Counted from the first letter of the stretch, positions 23,782 to 32,875 are shown. The stretch is DNA of 64,000 nt from Nostoc sp. LEGE 06077 (GCF_015207705.1 NZ_JADEWI010000006.1:124001-188000), one strand, 5' to 3'. The notes: generated from the letters alone by a model not told the origin. Numbers and translations are program-made.

Positions 23782-26700
23782 ATGCTCAATAACATCGTCA
23801 GGTGGGTGATTGACCGACGTTGGCTCGTTGTTTTAGCTACAGCGATCGCTGCATTGTGGACATTCTACGTCATTCCCCAAATGCCATTAGATGTGCTACC
23901 ACCCTTTGCACCGCCCCAAGTAGAAATTCAAACCGAAGCACCGGGACTCGCGCCGGAAGAAGTTGAATCTTTAGTAACTTTACCAATTGAGAGTGCAATT
24001 AATGGTACACCAGGAGTAACCGCAGTCCGTTCATCTTCGGCAGCAGGAATTTCTGCTGTGAGGGTAATTTTTAATTGGGGGACAGAAATTTATCAAGCAC
24101 GTCAGCTAGTTACTGAACGACTGCAACAAGCTGCCAGCAAACTTCCCCCAGGAGTGGAAACGCCGCAAATTTCTCCTACTACTTCGCCTGTTGGTTTAGT
24201 GGTTCAATACGCTTTTACAGTCGAATCAGAAAATAATAATTCTCAAGCCAAAATAGACTTGATGGGAGCTAGACGAATTGTTGATTGGCAAGTCACAAAT
24301 CGCCTTTTAGCTGTTCCAGGTGTGAGCCAAGTAGTAGTTTTTGGTGGTGATGCACGTCAATATCAAGTTTTAGTAGATCCAGCAAAATTAGCAGCCTTTA
24401 ATATTTCTTTAGAGCAAGTTACTAATGCCACGAAATCTGCCAATGGTAATGCACCGGGCGGTTATTTAATCACACCAGATAAAGAAACATTAATTCGAGG
24501 TATCGGACGCATTGAATCAGTTGCAGATTTGCAAAAATCAACTATTACTGCACGTAATGGAGTACCTGTTAGACTGCAAGATGTAGCAGAAGTAAAAATT
24601 GGTGGCGCAATTAAACGGGGAGATGGTAGTTTCAATGGCAAACCAGCAATTATTTTAATGGTTAATAAACAGCCGCTTGCAGACACTCCTACTGTTTCCC
24701 GTGCAATAGAAGTGGCGATGAAAGAAATTCAAGCTGGTTTACCCCCAGAGATTAAAGTCACAACGACATTTCGCCAAGATAGTTATATTGATTCCTCAGT
24801 TCAAAATGTTAGTTCATCATTAATTCAAGGTAGCATTATTGCGGCAATAATTCTTATTCCCTTTTTGATGAATTGGCGGACTCTTGCCGTATGTTTACTA
24901 GATTTTTTCTTAACTTTACTGTTTGGATTGCTAGCTCTTTCTTGGCTAGGTATAGGTCTGAATACAATGACTTTAGGAGGTTTAGCAGTAGCGATTGGTA
25001 CGGCAATTGATGATGCTATTGTTTATGGAGAAAATACTTATAGAAAATTGCGAGAAAATAAAATTTCTGACAATCCATTACCGCCATTAGAAATTATTTT
25101 TGAAGGTTCAGCCGAAGTACGAGAATCATTGATTGGTGCAACTGTTATTGGTATTATTGTTTTTTCACCAATTTTTACTCTGCCAGGTGTAGAAGGAAGA
25201 ATTTTTACACCAATGGGAATTTCTTATTTAGTCATAGTTGTTATTTCTAGTTTAGAATCGCTGTTAGTCTCTCCTGCTTTGTGTGCGATTTTATTACCTA
25301 ATGTCAAAGTGACAAAAAGAGAACCTTGGTTGGCGAGATTATGTAAGACAATTTATAGTTACTGTCTCAACTTTTCTTTTCGGAATTCTTTACCAATCAT
25401 TGGTGTTGCATTAGCTTTAACAGTAACAGCGATCGCAGTTATTCCTTCATTTGGTAGAGCTTTTTTACCAGAGTTCCAAGAGCAAACGATGGTAAATACT
25501 TTAACTTTATATCCTGGGGTGTCTTTAGAAGCGACAACAAAAGCCGGTTATGTAGTGGAAGATGCGCTCAAAAATGACAACCGCTTCAAATTTATTCAAA
25601 CACGAGCTGGACGTGCTGAGGGAGATGCAGATGCGGCAGGTGTGAATATTGCACACGTTGATATCGAACTCAGTGATGAGGGAATGAAAGACCGCGCGAA
25701 AACTTTAGAAAAGCTGCGTCAAGAGTTTGATAAGATACCGGGAGCTGCACCGAATGTGGGCGGATTCATCTCCCACCGCATGGATGAAGTTTTGTCCGGG
25801 GTAAGAAGTGCGATCGCAGTTAAAATTTTTGGTTCAGACTTAACACAACTCCGTCAGATTGGGGAACAAGTAGAAGCACAAATGAAAACCATTGACGGGG
25901 TTGTAGATTTATTGCTAGAACCACAAATTCCCATACCGCAAATTCAAATCAAATTTGATCGAGATGCAGCTAGCCGTTACGGTTTATCAGTCGGAGAAAT
26001 TTCTAGCATTATTGAAACCGCACTCAACGGGCAAGTAGTTTCTCAAGTTTTAGAAAACCAACAATCCTTTGACCTTTTAGTGTGGTTAAAGCCGGAAGCA
26101 CGACAAGATTTGTCCACCATTCGGGATTTATTAATTGATACCCCCAATGGACAGAAAATTCCTTTAGGTAATGTGGCAATAATTGACAACGGTACTGGCC
26201 CGAATACAATCAATCGTGAAAATGTTTCCCGTTTGATTGTAGTTTCAGCTAACGCTAAAGGTAGGGATTTACGCTCGATTGTCAATGAGATTGAAGCCAA
26301 AGTCAAAAGTAATGTTCAAGTGCCTGCGGGTTATTTTATACAATACGCAGGTCAATTTGAAGCAGAAGAACGCGCTACCCAAAATATCCTGGTGTTCAGT
26401 GCGATCGCATTTGTGGCAATTACAGTTCTCATGTATATTTCAGTGAAATCTATACCTTCTACCATCATGATTATGATTAATTTACCAATTGGTTTGGTAG
26501 GAGGTGTAATCGCGGTAGCTTTAACTGGAGGCGTGATTTCTGTTGCGTCTTTGGTTGGATTTGTTTCCTTGTTTGGCGTAGCAACTCGCAATGGTTTGTT
26601 ATTAGTAGATAACTATAACAGTAAATTTTCAGAAGGAATGCCGTTAAAAGAGATTATTGTTAAAGGTTCAATGGAACGACTTAATGCTATTTTAATGACG

Positions 26701-26925
26701 GCTTTGACTTCTGCATTAGGTCTGGCACCAATGGTACTACAAGGTGGCCCAGGACAAGAACTTTTGCAGCCACTTTCTATTGTTGTTTTTGGTGGATTGT
26801 TTACTTCGACAGCTATAACTTTATTGGTTTTACCTGCTTTATATGCCAAGTTTGGTAAACATTTATTTCCGAAAAAAACAGAGGAGACTAAAGAAAAAGA
26901 CGAGAAATTTTTTATGCACATGTAG
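23782..26925 (+). CDS. heavy-metal RND efflux pump (CusA/CzcA-like)
   Basis: A 1047-residue inner-membrane proton-driven exporter. It begins with VRWVIDRRWLVV, typical of heavy-metal RND pumps, and shows the conserved transmembrane block GGLAVAIGTAIDDAIVYGEN carrying acidic proton-relay residues, and a duplicated 12-helix layout. Full length, with no interruption. It forms the pump half of the complex with the adaptor just upstream; no outer membrane channel gene is seen in the window. Substrate specificity cannot be read with certainty, but the neighbours favour copper or silver, with Zn/Co/Cd possible. Confidence 0.9.
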   Translation: MLNNIVRWVIDRRWLVVLATAIAALWTFYVIPQMPLDVLPPFAPPQVEIQTEAPGLAPEEVESLVTLPIESAINGTPGVTAVRSSSAAGISAVRVIFNWGTEIYQARQLVTERLQQAASKLPPGVETPQISPTTSPVGLVVQYAFTVESENNNSQAKIDLMGARRIVDWQVTNRLLAVPGVSQVVVFGGDARQYQVLVDPAKLAAFNISLEQVTNATKSANGNAPGGYLITPDKETLIRGIGRIESVADLQKSTITARNGVPVRLQDVAEVKIGGAIKRGDGSFNGKPAIILMVNKQPLADTPTVSRAIEVAMKEIQAGLPPEIKVTTTFRQDSYIDSSVQNVSSSLIQGSIIAAIILIPFLMNWRTLAVCLLDFFLTLLFGLLALSWLGIGLNTMTLGGLAVAIGTAIDDAIVYGENTYRKLRENKISDNPLPPLEIIFEGSAEVRESLIGATVIGIIVFSPIFTLPGVEGRIFTPMGISYLVIVVISSLESLLVSPALCAILLPNVKVTKREPWLARLCKTIYSYCLNFSFRNSLPIIGVALALTVTAIAVIPSFGRAFLPEFQEQTMVNTLTLYPGVSLEATTKAGYVVEDALKNDNRFKFIQTRAGRAEGDADAAGVNIAHVDIELSDEGMKDRAKTLEKLRQEFDKIPGAAPNVGGFISHRMDEVLSGVRSAIAVKIFGSDLTQLRQIGEQVEAQMKTIDGVVDLLLEPQIPIPQIQIKFDRDAASRYGLSVGEISSIIETALNGQVVSQVLENQQSFDLLVWLKPEARQDLSTIRDLLIDTPNGQKIPLGNVAIIDNGTGPNTINRENVSRLIVVSANAKGRDLRSIVNEIEAKVKSNVQVPAGYFIQYAGQFEAEERATQNILVFSAIAFVAITVLMYISVKSIPSTIMIMINLPIGLVGGVIAVALTGGVISVASLVGFVSLFGVATRNGLLLVDNYNSKFSEGMPLKEIIVKGSMERLNAILMTALTSALGLAPMVLQGGPGQELLQPLSIVVFGGLFTSTAITLLVLPALYAKFGKHLFPKKTEETKEKDEKFFMHM

Positions 26926-26968
26926 CTACTGAAAACTTCTACACATATCTACAGATAGGAATAAACCA

Positions 26969-27463
26969 ATGAAATCACTTAAATCTGGCTTAATTATTCT
27001 TGGAAGTGTGGGACTACTATTTTTAGGATCTTGCAGTAATGCTAATCAAACAGCTAATACAGAAAATAGTCCAACTGCTTCTACCTTAACCACTCAAGCA
27101 CCCTCTGTTTCTGCCTCACCAGCAACTAAAACAGATAGCGGGCATGGTGCATCTCATGGAGGCCAAGTTGTAGAGACAGGAAGCTATCATTTAGAATTTG
27201 TGCCTGATAAAGAAGCAAATGGAACTCACATGGATTTATATTTGCAAACAGGTGATAACCACGCAGCAGTACCTAATGCAAAAGTAACGGCCCAAGTTCA
27301 GCTACCTGATGGTCAACAAAAGACGATTCCTTTTACTTATGATGCTAAAGACAAACACTATACTGGTCTACTGAATGAAAAAGCATCTGGTCAGTATCAA
27401 GTGAAAATTACGGCAGATATTAAAGACGAAAAAGCAACCGGGCGTTTTAACTTTAATCGCTAA
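26969..27463 (+). CDS. small periplasmic lipoprotein with His motif
   Basis: A 164-residue protein with a signal peptide and lipobox (FLGSC), a Ser/Thr/Ala-rich linker, then a HGASHGG motif and a single beta-sandwich-like domain of about 100 residues. It lies 43 bases after the pump gene with a good GGAA-type ribosome-binding site. Similar small lipoproteins accompany heavy-metal RND operons and probably bind or hand over the ion; that role is inference. Confidence 0.7.
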   Translation: MKSLKSGLIILGSVGLLFLGSCSNANQTANTENSPTASTLTTQAPSVSASPATKTDSGHGASHGGQVVETGSYHLEFVPDKEANGTHMDLYLQTGDNHAAVPNAKVTAQVQLPDGQQKTIPFTYDAKDKHYTGLLNEKASGQYQVKITADIKDEKATGRFNFNR

Positions 27464-27567
27464 CTAGTATTTATCATGCTTTGATTTCGACGCTGATTAT
27501 TCTAGTTTTCGGGGCAATCTCACTTTTCAACCGTACATTTTTACATACAAATACTATTTTCATCAAA

Positions 27568-28503
27568 ATGAAAAGTTTTTTGACTGCACTGGCTATCACT
27601 TCAACTCTTGCATTGACTCAAGGTTGTGCTTCACAAGTTAAATCTGGGGAAATTTCAGACACTAATCCCACCAGCATAAGTAATGCGAATCCCCATACTG
27701 GTCACAATATGGAGAATTCTAAAAAACCAAAAGAAAAAGATAATCCTCATGACGGACATAATATGGGGGACTCCCATGATGAGCATGGTCATTCCCAGTT
27801 AGAACCTGCGAACGCTACCGCAAAGCTTATCCTTCCCAGCAAAATAACTCCTAACACTCCTGTTCCTATAGCGATTGAAATAAAAGACAAAAATGGTAAA
27901 GCCATTGCTAATTTTGACAAATTTCAAGAAGAATTAATGCACTTAATTGTCGTTAGTGATGATTTACAATCTTTCCAACATATTCATCCTGAATATAAAG
28001 GAAATGGACGCTTTGAAGTTCAAGTTTATTTTCCCTATTCTTCTAATTACACTCTTTTCAGTGATTACAAAGTAGCAGGAAAAGCAGAACAAGTGTCAGT
28101 CCTCAAAGCACCAGTTCCAGGTCAATCACCAGCTAAACCAAAAATTGATTTAGCTACTATTAAAACTTTTGATAATACTCAAGTTAATCTCAACTTATCT
28201 CAATCCACCATTAAAGCTGGACAAGAGGTGCATTTAATTTTCAATTTACAGGATGCTGCAACTAAAAAACCACCTACAGATTTAAAACCTTATTTAGGAG
28301 AAAGGGGACATTTAGTTATTCTTAAGCAATCATCACCGTTAACGCAAGCAGACTATATCCATGCTCATGCTATGAAAAATACTCCAGATTATGAGGTTCA
28401 TTTTATCACCCGTTTTCCAAAACCGGGAAAATATAAAATGTGGGGACAATTTAATCGAAACGGGAAAATTATTACTGCTGATTTTTGGGTAACCGTTATT
28501 TAA
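27568..28503 (+). CDS. His-rich lipoprotein, two beta domains
   Basis: A 311-residue protein from the ATG at 27568. It has a lipoprotein signal (TQGCAS), a His/Asp-rich metal-binding-like linker (repeats of PHTGHNM and PHDGHNM) and two Ig-like beta domains. In the first is HLIVVSDDLQSFQHIHPE; the second ends with KMWGQFNRNGK. A paralogue with the same architecture is at 30694 on the other strand. The gene closes the plus-strand RND operon. Function unknown; periplasmic metal binding is likely. Confidence 0.7.
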   Translation: MKSFLTALAITSTLALTQGCASQVKSGEISDTNPTSISNANPHTGHNMENSKKPKEKDNPHDGHNMGDSHDEHGHSQLEPANATAKLILPSKITPNTPVPIAIEIKDKNGKAIANFDKFQEELMHLIVVSDDLQSFQHIHPEYKGNGRFEVQVYFPYSSNYTLFSDYKVAGKAEQVSVLKAPVPGQSPAKPKIDLATIKTFDNTQVNLNLSQSTIKAGQEVHLIFNLQDAATKKPPTDLKPYLGERGHLVILKQSSPLTQADYIHAHAMKNTPDYEVHFITRFPKPGKYKMWGQFNRNGKIITADFWVTVI

Positions 28504-28521
28504 ATACATTGATAAATCCTA

Positions 28522-28539
28522 ATTTCATCTTGATTTCAT
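28522..28539 (+). promoter_or_regulatory. ATTTCAT direct-repeat box 4
   Basis: ATTTCAT-CTTG-ATTTCAT is followed by TATAAT at 28550-28555. No gene lies close downstream, only the hairpin at 28593, so the promoter would drive a short transcript. Confidence 0.65.
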
Positions 28540-28559
28540 CTATACTTTGTATAATCTAA

Positions 28560-28640
28560 ATAGAAACATGCTCCTCATGTTTACACCCCACCAAGCTTTT
28601 TAGTCATGCCACTTTCAACATGACTAAAAAGCTTGATTTC
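28560..28640 (+). ncRNA. candidate small RNA, regulated by box 4
   Basis: From the TATAAT at 28550 a transcript would start near 28560 and reach a strong hairpin at 28593-28634, giving roughly 75-80 bases. It includes an 11-codon reading frame (starting MLLMFTPHQ) without a clear ribosome-binding site. The region may instead be a vestigial promoter followed by a bidirectional terminator. Confidence 0.35.
28593..28634 (+). terminator. strong hairpin downstream of box 4
   Basis: Perfect 16-base arms (AAGCTTTTTAGTCATG and its complement) with a 10-base loop. The following sequence is GATTTCTTATT, only moderately T-rich. It could end the RND operon transcript and any transcript from box 4. Confidence 0.6.
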
Positions 28641-29018
28641 TTATTAATTAAAAGATTTGTTATTTTATAAGTAATTTTATTAAATAGATTATTTTCTTGA
28701 GAAATTAAGTTACTTGCTACAAAAAATAATTATATTTTTTCACTAAATTAAAACTAAATTATTGCATTTCAAAACCAAATCCAGTAATTTAATCCTTATG
28801 TTGTAATAGTATTCTTAAAATTAATAGTGCTATGCAGTTATTTCTAGCACTAGCTACTTGCGAATAAGCTTAAACACATTACTATAACCAAGTATTAGTT
28901 ATAATTTCACCTATCATCTTTCGGCTAAAGTCGTTAGCCGTGACGTAAAAATTTCTTTTGATGAAGTTCAAGTTTCTTCATATTAATCTATTTGTAAATT
29001 TTAATGATAACTACTGAA

Positions 29019-29036
29019 ATTTCATCTTGATTTCAT
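29019..29036 (+). promoter_or_regulatory. ATTTCAT direct-repeat box 5
   Basis: ATTTCAT-CTTG-ATTTCAT lies 228 bases before the DUF2808 pseudogene start. It presumably drove that gene. Confidence 0.6.
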
Positions 29037-29263
29037 TATGACTTGTCATGCTAGTAGATAGAGTTAATATAGATCGTCAGCGAAAAATTACCAATAATTT
29101 TAACGTAATAAGGGCAACTTAACAGGCTACTTCTCGTGATTGATCAGAGTATCAATGAGGTAGTTAAATATAGCTTTGCCAAGTTTGATGTATCTATTAA
29201 GAACAGATTAACTCATAAATAATGCTCTGCTAGCTGATGTATTTGATTATTTTGGAGGTAAAT

Positions 29264-29749
29264 ATGAAGAGATCATTGATTTACGCTGTTGTGTTTACTC
29301 TGAGTAGCACAGCTATTATTTTTCCCAGCTAAGCAAGTCCTAGAACAGACAATGGTAAGGTTCCCCATATTGATAGAAATACACAATTTCCCCCTACACG
29401 TTGGGGAAGTTTTAGACATACTTTCCAGTTGCACGTTCCCCAAAATAGTAAAGCTGTTACTCAACTACTTATCAAAGTTCCAGACAATGTAACTATAAGT
29501 AATGACATTCAGGATATCGATGTTGTGGATGAAAAGGGACAGAAAATTAATACTAATGTATCTGTCAACGGTAAAACAATACTACTAGCTTTTGCTGAAC
29601 CAGTTGCCCCTAATACTAAGTTTGATATTGACCTTAACAAGATAAAAAGACAAAATCTTGGTAATGGTTCTGTTTACAGTTTCTCAGTTAGAGAGGTTGG
29701 TATTGATGCAGAAATCCCTATAGGTGTTGCTTGGTTTCGTATTTACTAA
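29264..29749 (+). pseudogene. DUF2808 protein, broken by an in-frame stop in the signal region
   Basis: A strong GGAGG precedes the ATG at 29264. The frame begins MKRSLIYAVVF, a signal peptide, and meets TAA at 29330-29332 after FPS. It then continues without another stop to 29749. The stop occupies the place where a glutamine would complete the common SQA signal cleavage end, so a single C-to-T change (CAA to TAA) explains it. The remainder (HVPQNSKAVTQLLIKVP onward) is a full DUF2808 domain similar to the intact gene at 29857. Confidence 0.75.
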
Positions 29750-29779
29750 TCGAATCTTTTTCTAATAACAAATTAAGGA

Positions 29780-29797
29780 ATTTCATGGAGATTTCAT
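29780..29797 (+). promoter_or_regulatory. ATTTCAT direct-repeat box 6
   Basis: ATTTCAT-GGAG-ATTTCAT lies 60 bases before the intact DUF2808 gene. The spacer differs from the CTTG/CCTA of other boxes, but the 11-base period is kept. Confidence 0.6.
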
Positions 29798-29856
29798 TTA
29801 TGGATGTGAAACTGATAATAGGAACAAAATTTACGTAATTTTTGAGGAGAAACAAA

Positions 29857-30345
29857 ATGAAAAGATTGATTTATCTGACTGCATTTACTTTAGCAGTGAC
29901 ATCTTTTTCAGTTCCTGCTGTATGGGCAAGTGGAAAACCAGGTGATTTTAGAACTTCTCATCTGCTCAGAGGTGCTGCCATTCCTAATACTACTTATGTC
30001 ACAGATGCTACTCATAAATTTGAAGTTCATGTACAAGGTAAACCTTTGGCAGAACTCGCAATTAATTTACCTGACGGAGTAAGAATTGATAAGGGAATTG
30101 AAGTTAAAAATCAATCAGGGGAGGAAATTTCTACGACAGTTTCTATTAATGGACAAAAAGCTACAGTAGCTTTTTCACAACCAATAGCTCCTGAAACAAA
30201 GCTCTCAGTTTTAATGAGAGGAGTCAATACTCAAGCGTATGAATCAGGCTATGGTGCAACTTGGCAGTACCAAGTTTATGCTAAAAAAGTTGGATTGACG
30301 CAAGAAATTCCACTTGGTTTAGCTCAGATTCAGACTTATCCTTGA
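29857..30345 (+). CDS. DUF2808 domain protein, exported
   Basis: A 162-residue protein from the ATG at 29857 with a GAGGAG-type ribosome-binding site. A Sec signal ends near VWASG. The mature part is a DUF2808 domain (HKFEVHVQGKPLAELAI, then a conserved YQVYAKKVG near the end), a cyanobacterial family of unknown function. It is an intact paralogue of the broken gene upstream, and both are preceded by ATTTCAT boxes, which suggests metal-responsive expression. Confidence 0.8.
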   Translation: MKRLIYLTAFTLAVTSFSVPAVWASGKPGDFRTSHLLRGAAIPNTTYVTDATHKFEVHVQGKPLAELAINLPDGVRIDKGIEVKNQSGEEISTTVSINGQKATVAFSQPIAPETKLSVLMRGVNTQAYESGYGATWQYQVYAKKVGLTQEIPLGLAQIQTYP

Positions 30346-30693
30346 TCCAAATAATACAGATTAACCACTTACTCTTCTGCTTGACTGGAGATTTAAATCT
30401 AGTTTAGAACTAGCAAATTGATATAAAGCATCAAATAAGAGCAGAAAAAAGCTCAACATTTTGGAGTAAATGTAGTGAAGAGATCGCATCAATGGATAAC
30501 TTGTCTGAACTGAGAAACCGAATTTAACGCAATTGCTAGTTGTTAGCATAGGTCAACTCCTAAATTAGAGATAGTCAGAAACAAGAATTCACCACCTATT
30601 TAGGTGGTGAATTCACATAGGTACTATGTACATCCAAAGTTGGAAGGCAGGAAGTTTTGCCCTTCTTGTTTTATTAAGAAAACATCAGCTAAA
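30346..30693. other. gap between convergent genes
   Basis: The stretch separates the DUF2808 gene and the convergent lipoprotein gene. Apart from the palindrome listed at 30585 I see nothing. Confidence 0.5.
30585..30614. terminator. 30-base near-perfect palindrome
   Basis: Perfect 14-base arms GAATTCACCACCTA and its complement with a 2-base TT loop, between convergent genes. It probably acts as a bidirectional terminator, though no T-run is present; it could also be a repeat-element relic. Confidence 0.5.
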
Positions 30694-31575
30694 TTAAACC
30701 ACATTAATCCAAAAATCAGCGGTAATAATTTTACCGTTGCGATTGAATTGTCCCCAAAGTTTATACTTTCCTGCTTGCGGAAAGCTAGTCATAAAATGAA
30801 CCTGTCCAGTTGGAGTATTGTTGAGTGCGTGAGCATGGATGTAATCTGCTGCTGTTAATGAGCTTGACTGTCGCAAGATAACTAAATGTCCTTTTTCTCC
30901 CAAGTAAGGCTGTAAGTCTGTAAGTGGTTGATTATTAGAAGCATCTTGTAATTTAAACATTAAAGTGACTTCTTTACCTGCTTTTACAGTGGGTTCAGAA
31001 AGAGCGAGATTGACTTGAGTATCATTGAAAGTTTTACTACGCTTAATGTCAATTTCTGGAGCAGCAATAGTGATTCCTGGAACTTGTGTTTTTAATACTG
31101 AAATTTGTTCTGACTGACCAGCAGGTTTGTAGTCACTAAAGAATGTGTAACCACCTGCTTTTGGAAAACTAGCTTCTACTTGAAACTGACCATTATCTTT
31201 ATATGTGGGATGAAGATGGCTGAAAAACTGAAGATCGTCACTGACAATAATTAAGTGCATGAGCTTTTCTTGGAAATTGTCAAACTTGGCGATCGCCTTT
31301 CCTTCTAAATCTTGAACATCAATCAATAGCGAAATATTTTTATTTGGGGTGATGTTACTGGAAACTTTAAGTTTTGCTTGAGTCAACGCTTTCTTCTCAC
31401 CATGAACTGTGCTACTTGTTGAATGTTCTCCATGATGGCTCTCGCTCATTGAACGCTCCTCATGCTGATGTGTACTAACAGACATTGCTTTTTCTTCAGC
31501 TTTAGGTAATGATGAGCAAGCTTGAACTAGTACCAAAGTAGTAGTGATAGCGATCGCATTTAGAAATCTATTCAT
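30694..31575 (-). CDS. His-rich lipoprotein, two beta domains (paralogue)
   Basis: A 293-residue protein with a lipobox (VQACSS), a His/Glu/Ser-rich linker (THQHEERSM and HHGEHS) and two beta domains that parallel the protein at 27568, including HLIIVSDDLQFFSHLHP and KLWGQFNRNGK. The ATG has a strong AAAGGAG site. It lies on the opposite strand from its paralogue, with the two DUF2808 genes between them, indicating local duplication and inversion. No ATTTCAT box is upstream. Confidence 0.72.
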   Translation of the reverse strand: MNRFLNAIAITTTLVLVQACSSLPKAEEKAMSVSTHQHEERSMSESHHGEHSTSSTVHGEKKALTQAKLKVSSNITPNKNISLLIDVQDLEGKAIAKFDNFQEKLMHLIIVSDDLQFFSHLHPTYKDNGQFQVEASFPKAGGYTFFSDYKPAGQSEQISVLKTQVPGITIAAPEIDIKRSKTFNDTQVNLALSEPTVKAGKEVTLMFKLQDASNNQPLTDLQPYLGEKGHLVILRQSSSLTAADYIHAHALNNTPTGQVHFMTSFPQAGKYKLWGQFNRNGKIITADFWINVV

Positions 31576-31696
31576 TGATTTTCTCCTTTTTGTGACGGAC
31601 TAAGTTATTCAAAAGACTCAAATTGAGTAGTAAAGCTATACGAGAAGCAAGAGTTTTGTTGATTAGAAATAGATAATTTCCTAATCTTGTCTTGGG

Positions 31697-31882
31697 CTAT
31701 GCCTTGAAGATGACAAGTATTAAAATCAAAATCTTTAGTTGCCAAGGTGTTAAGATTACACTGACAATTAGGCAACCAATTGTAAATAAACCTGTTAATT
31801 CTACTAGTTCATCAGTAGAATTTTTAAACAGATAACTAACTCCTAAAGCAATCATTAGCGGAATCAGAAAAAGTAAGCCCAT
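31697..31882 (-). CDS. small two-helix membrane protein
   Basis: A 61-residue protein from the ATG at 31882; an in-frame upstream start at 31909 is possible. Two hydrophobic segments (LLFLIPLMIALGVSYLF and a long C-terminal one) are separated by a short polar loop with three acidic residues. No family is recognised. It lies between the HMA pseudogene and the His-rich lipoprotein on the same strand. Confidence 0.45.
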   Translation of the reverse strand: MGLLFLIPLMIALGVSYLFKNSTDELVELTGLFTIGCLIVSVILTPWQLKILILILVIFKA

Positions 31883-31990
31883 AGAAATTACTTCTTTTAC
31901 TAAAAGCAAAAGGGCTTTTCTGAATTGAGCTTTGTCTACTATCAGTAATTAACATTTTGATAATTACTGAGACTAGACAAAACTCAAAAA

Positions 31991-32185
31991 CTAAATAGAT
32001 AGCCAACATCAGCTATTGATTAGTTATTTAATCTGTGTCTCAGATGTTTGAATTGCTATACTTACAAGTTTTGTGGTTGGTTTAGCTGGAAATGTGATTA
32101 TAGAATCGATAAATTTAATTGCTGTGGTAACAGTATTCACATAAACAGAACAAACTAGCTCAAGAATAGTAAATTGTATGCTCAT
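31991..32185 (-). pseudogene. decayed HMA metallochaperone gene
   Basis: The frame from the ATG at 32185 aligns without gaps to the intact chaperone at 41773-41967 over all 65 codons: MSIQFT...LVCSVYVNTV...TTAI against MTIQLT...LACSACVNTI...NTAI. The second cysteine of the CxxC metal site has become tyrosine. A TAA (32024-32026) and a further in-frame TGA interrupt the last 11 codons, and the final TAG lines up with the intact gene's stop. A 53-residue product without a metal site could still be made, but the gene is best read as a relic. Confidence 0.75.
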
Positions 32186-32264
32186 AATGTTTAACCCTCA
32201 TCGAACATGACTGATTTTTGAAGATGAGCGAGTGATTTATGAATCATCTACTCAACATAAAGTG

Positions 32265-32296
32265 AGTTTAAATTGTCTAGTTGAGTGGAGAGTCAA
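32265..32296 (-). promoter_or_regulatory. degenerate MerR-type promoter of the HMA pseudogene
   Basis: TTGACT and TAAACT are separated by 20 bases, as in the intact copies, and one dyad arm (CTCCA) is kept, but the other arm has changed from TGGAG to TAGAC. The operator has decayed with its gene. Confidence 0.55.
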
Positions 32297-32343
32297 TAGG
32301 AAAAATCAAGAAATTCTTAGTTTTTTGATTTGAATTAATAAAA

Positions 32344-32371
32344 AATACGTTCATTTTCTAGTGAACGTATT
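32344..32371 (-). terminator. bidirectional intrinsic terminator after merR
   Basis: Arms AATACGTTCA and TGAACGTATT lie after the 32404 merR gene. T-runs are present on both strands (TTTTTTATT on the minus, AAAATTTTTTTT on the plus). Confidence 0.75.
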
Positions 32372-32403
32372 GTTAAAATTTTTTTTTAGATTAAACCTAA
32401 TTT

Positions 32404-32811
32404 TTAATTAATAATGGGGCAAATTGTTGGATAATATGTTTCGGATTGAATTTCCCAGCCAGACAGCATCCCTGACAAATCTTGTCTCAAAATAAGTAAT
32501 TGCTGGATCTGATCATCAATAGCTTGTACCTTATCCTCAAGCTTGGTTTTTATATGTTCACACGGTAATTCTCCCTGATCATGAACATTCAAAAATTCTT
32601 TGATTTCGCCTAAAGTTAACCCCAGACTTTGGGCGCGTTTAATAAAGTGCAGGCGAGCTAAAATATCAGTATTAAATAATCTGAATCCACCCTCAGTTCT
32701 GCCTGATGATTTGAGTAGACCAAGTTCTTCATAGTAGCGAATAGTTTTAATTGGTACGCCACTTTCTTTAGCAACTACACCAATCTGTTTTGACTTTTCT
32801 TGAACTAGCAT
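32404..32811 (-). CDS. MerR-family metal-responsive regulator
   Basis: A 135-residue regulator. The N-terminal winged helix is typical (IGVVAKESGVPIKTIRYYEELGLL, ending GFRLF), followed by the dimerisation helix and the metal loop region. Cysteines at LPCEH and a CPII end provide candidate ligands. It closely resembles the regulator at 42969. Its own promoter (32844-32875) carries a MerR dyad, so it is probably autoregulated. It lies downstream of the split RND gene on the same strand. Confidence 0.88.
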   Translation of the reverse strand: MLVQEKSKQIGVVAKESGVPIKTIRYYEELGLLKSSGRTEGGFRLFNTDILARLHFIKRAQSLGLTLGEIKEFLNVHDQGELPCEHIKTKLEDKVQAIDDQIQQLLILRQDLSGMLSGWEIQSETYYPTICPIIN

Positions 32812-32843
32812 AATTACTTCTCTTAAATTTAATCGTCTACTTT

Positions 32844-32875
32844 ATCCTAGATTCTCCAGTCAGATGGAGAGTCAA
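32844..32875 (-). promoter_or_regulatory. MerR-type promoter of the 32404 regulator
   Basis: TTGACT and TAGGAT with a 20-base spacer that contains CTCCA-N6-TGGAG. The overlong spacer with a centred dyad is the hallmark of MerR-activated promoters. It reads towards the merR gene. Confidence 0.8.

Larger units (their letters stand above)
28504..29263. other. 760-base intergenic region with boxes 4 and 5
   Basis: No protein gene longer than a few residues is seen. It contains box 4 with a TATAAT sequence, a very strong hairpin (28593-28634) and box 5 (29019). The stretch 28640-29010 is very AT-rich and without features that I can name. Confidence 0.5.
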
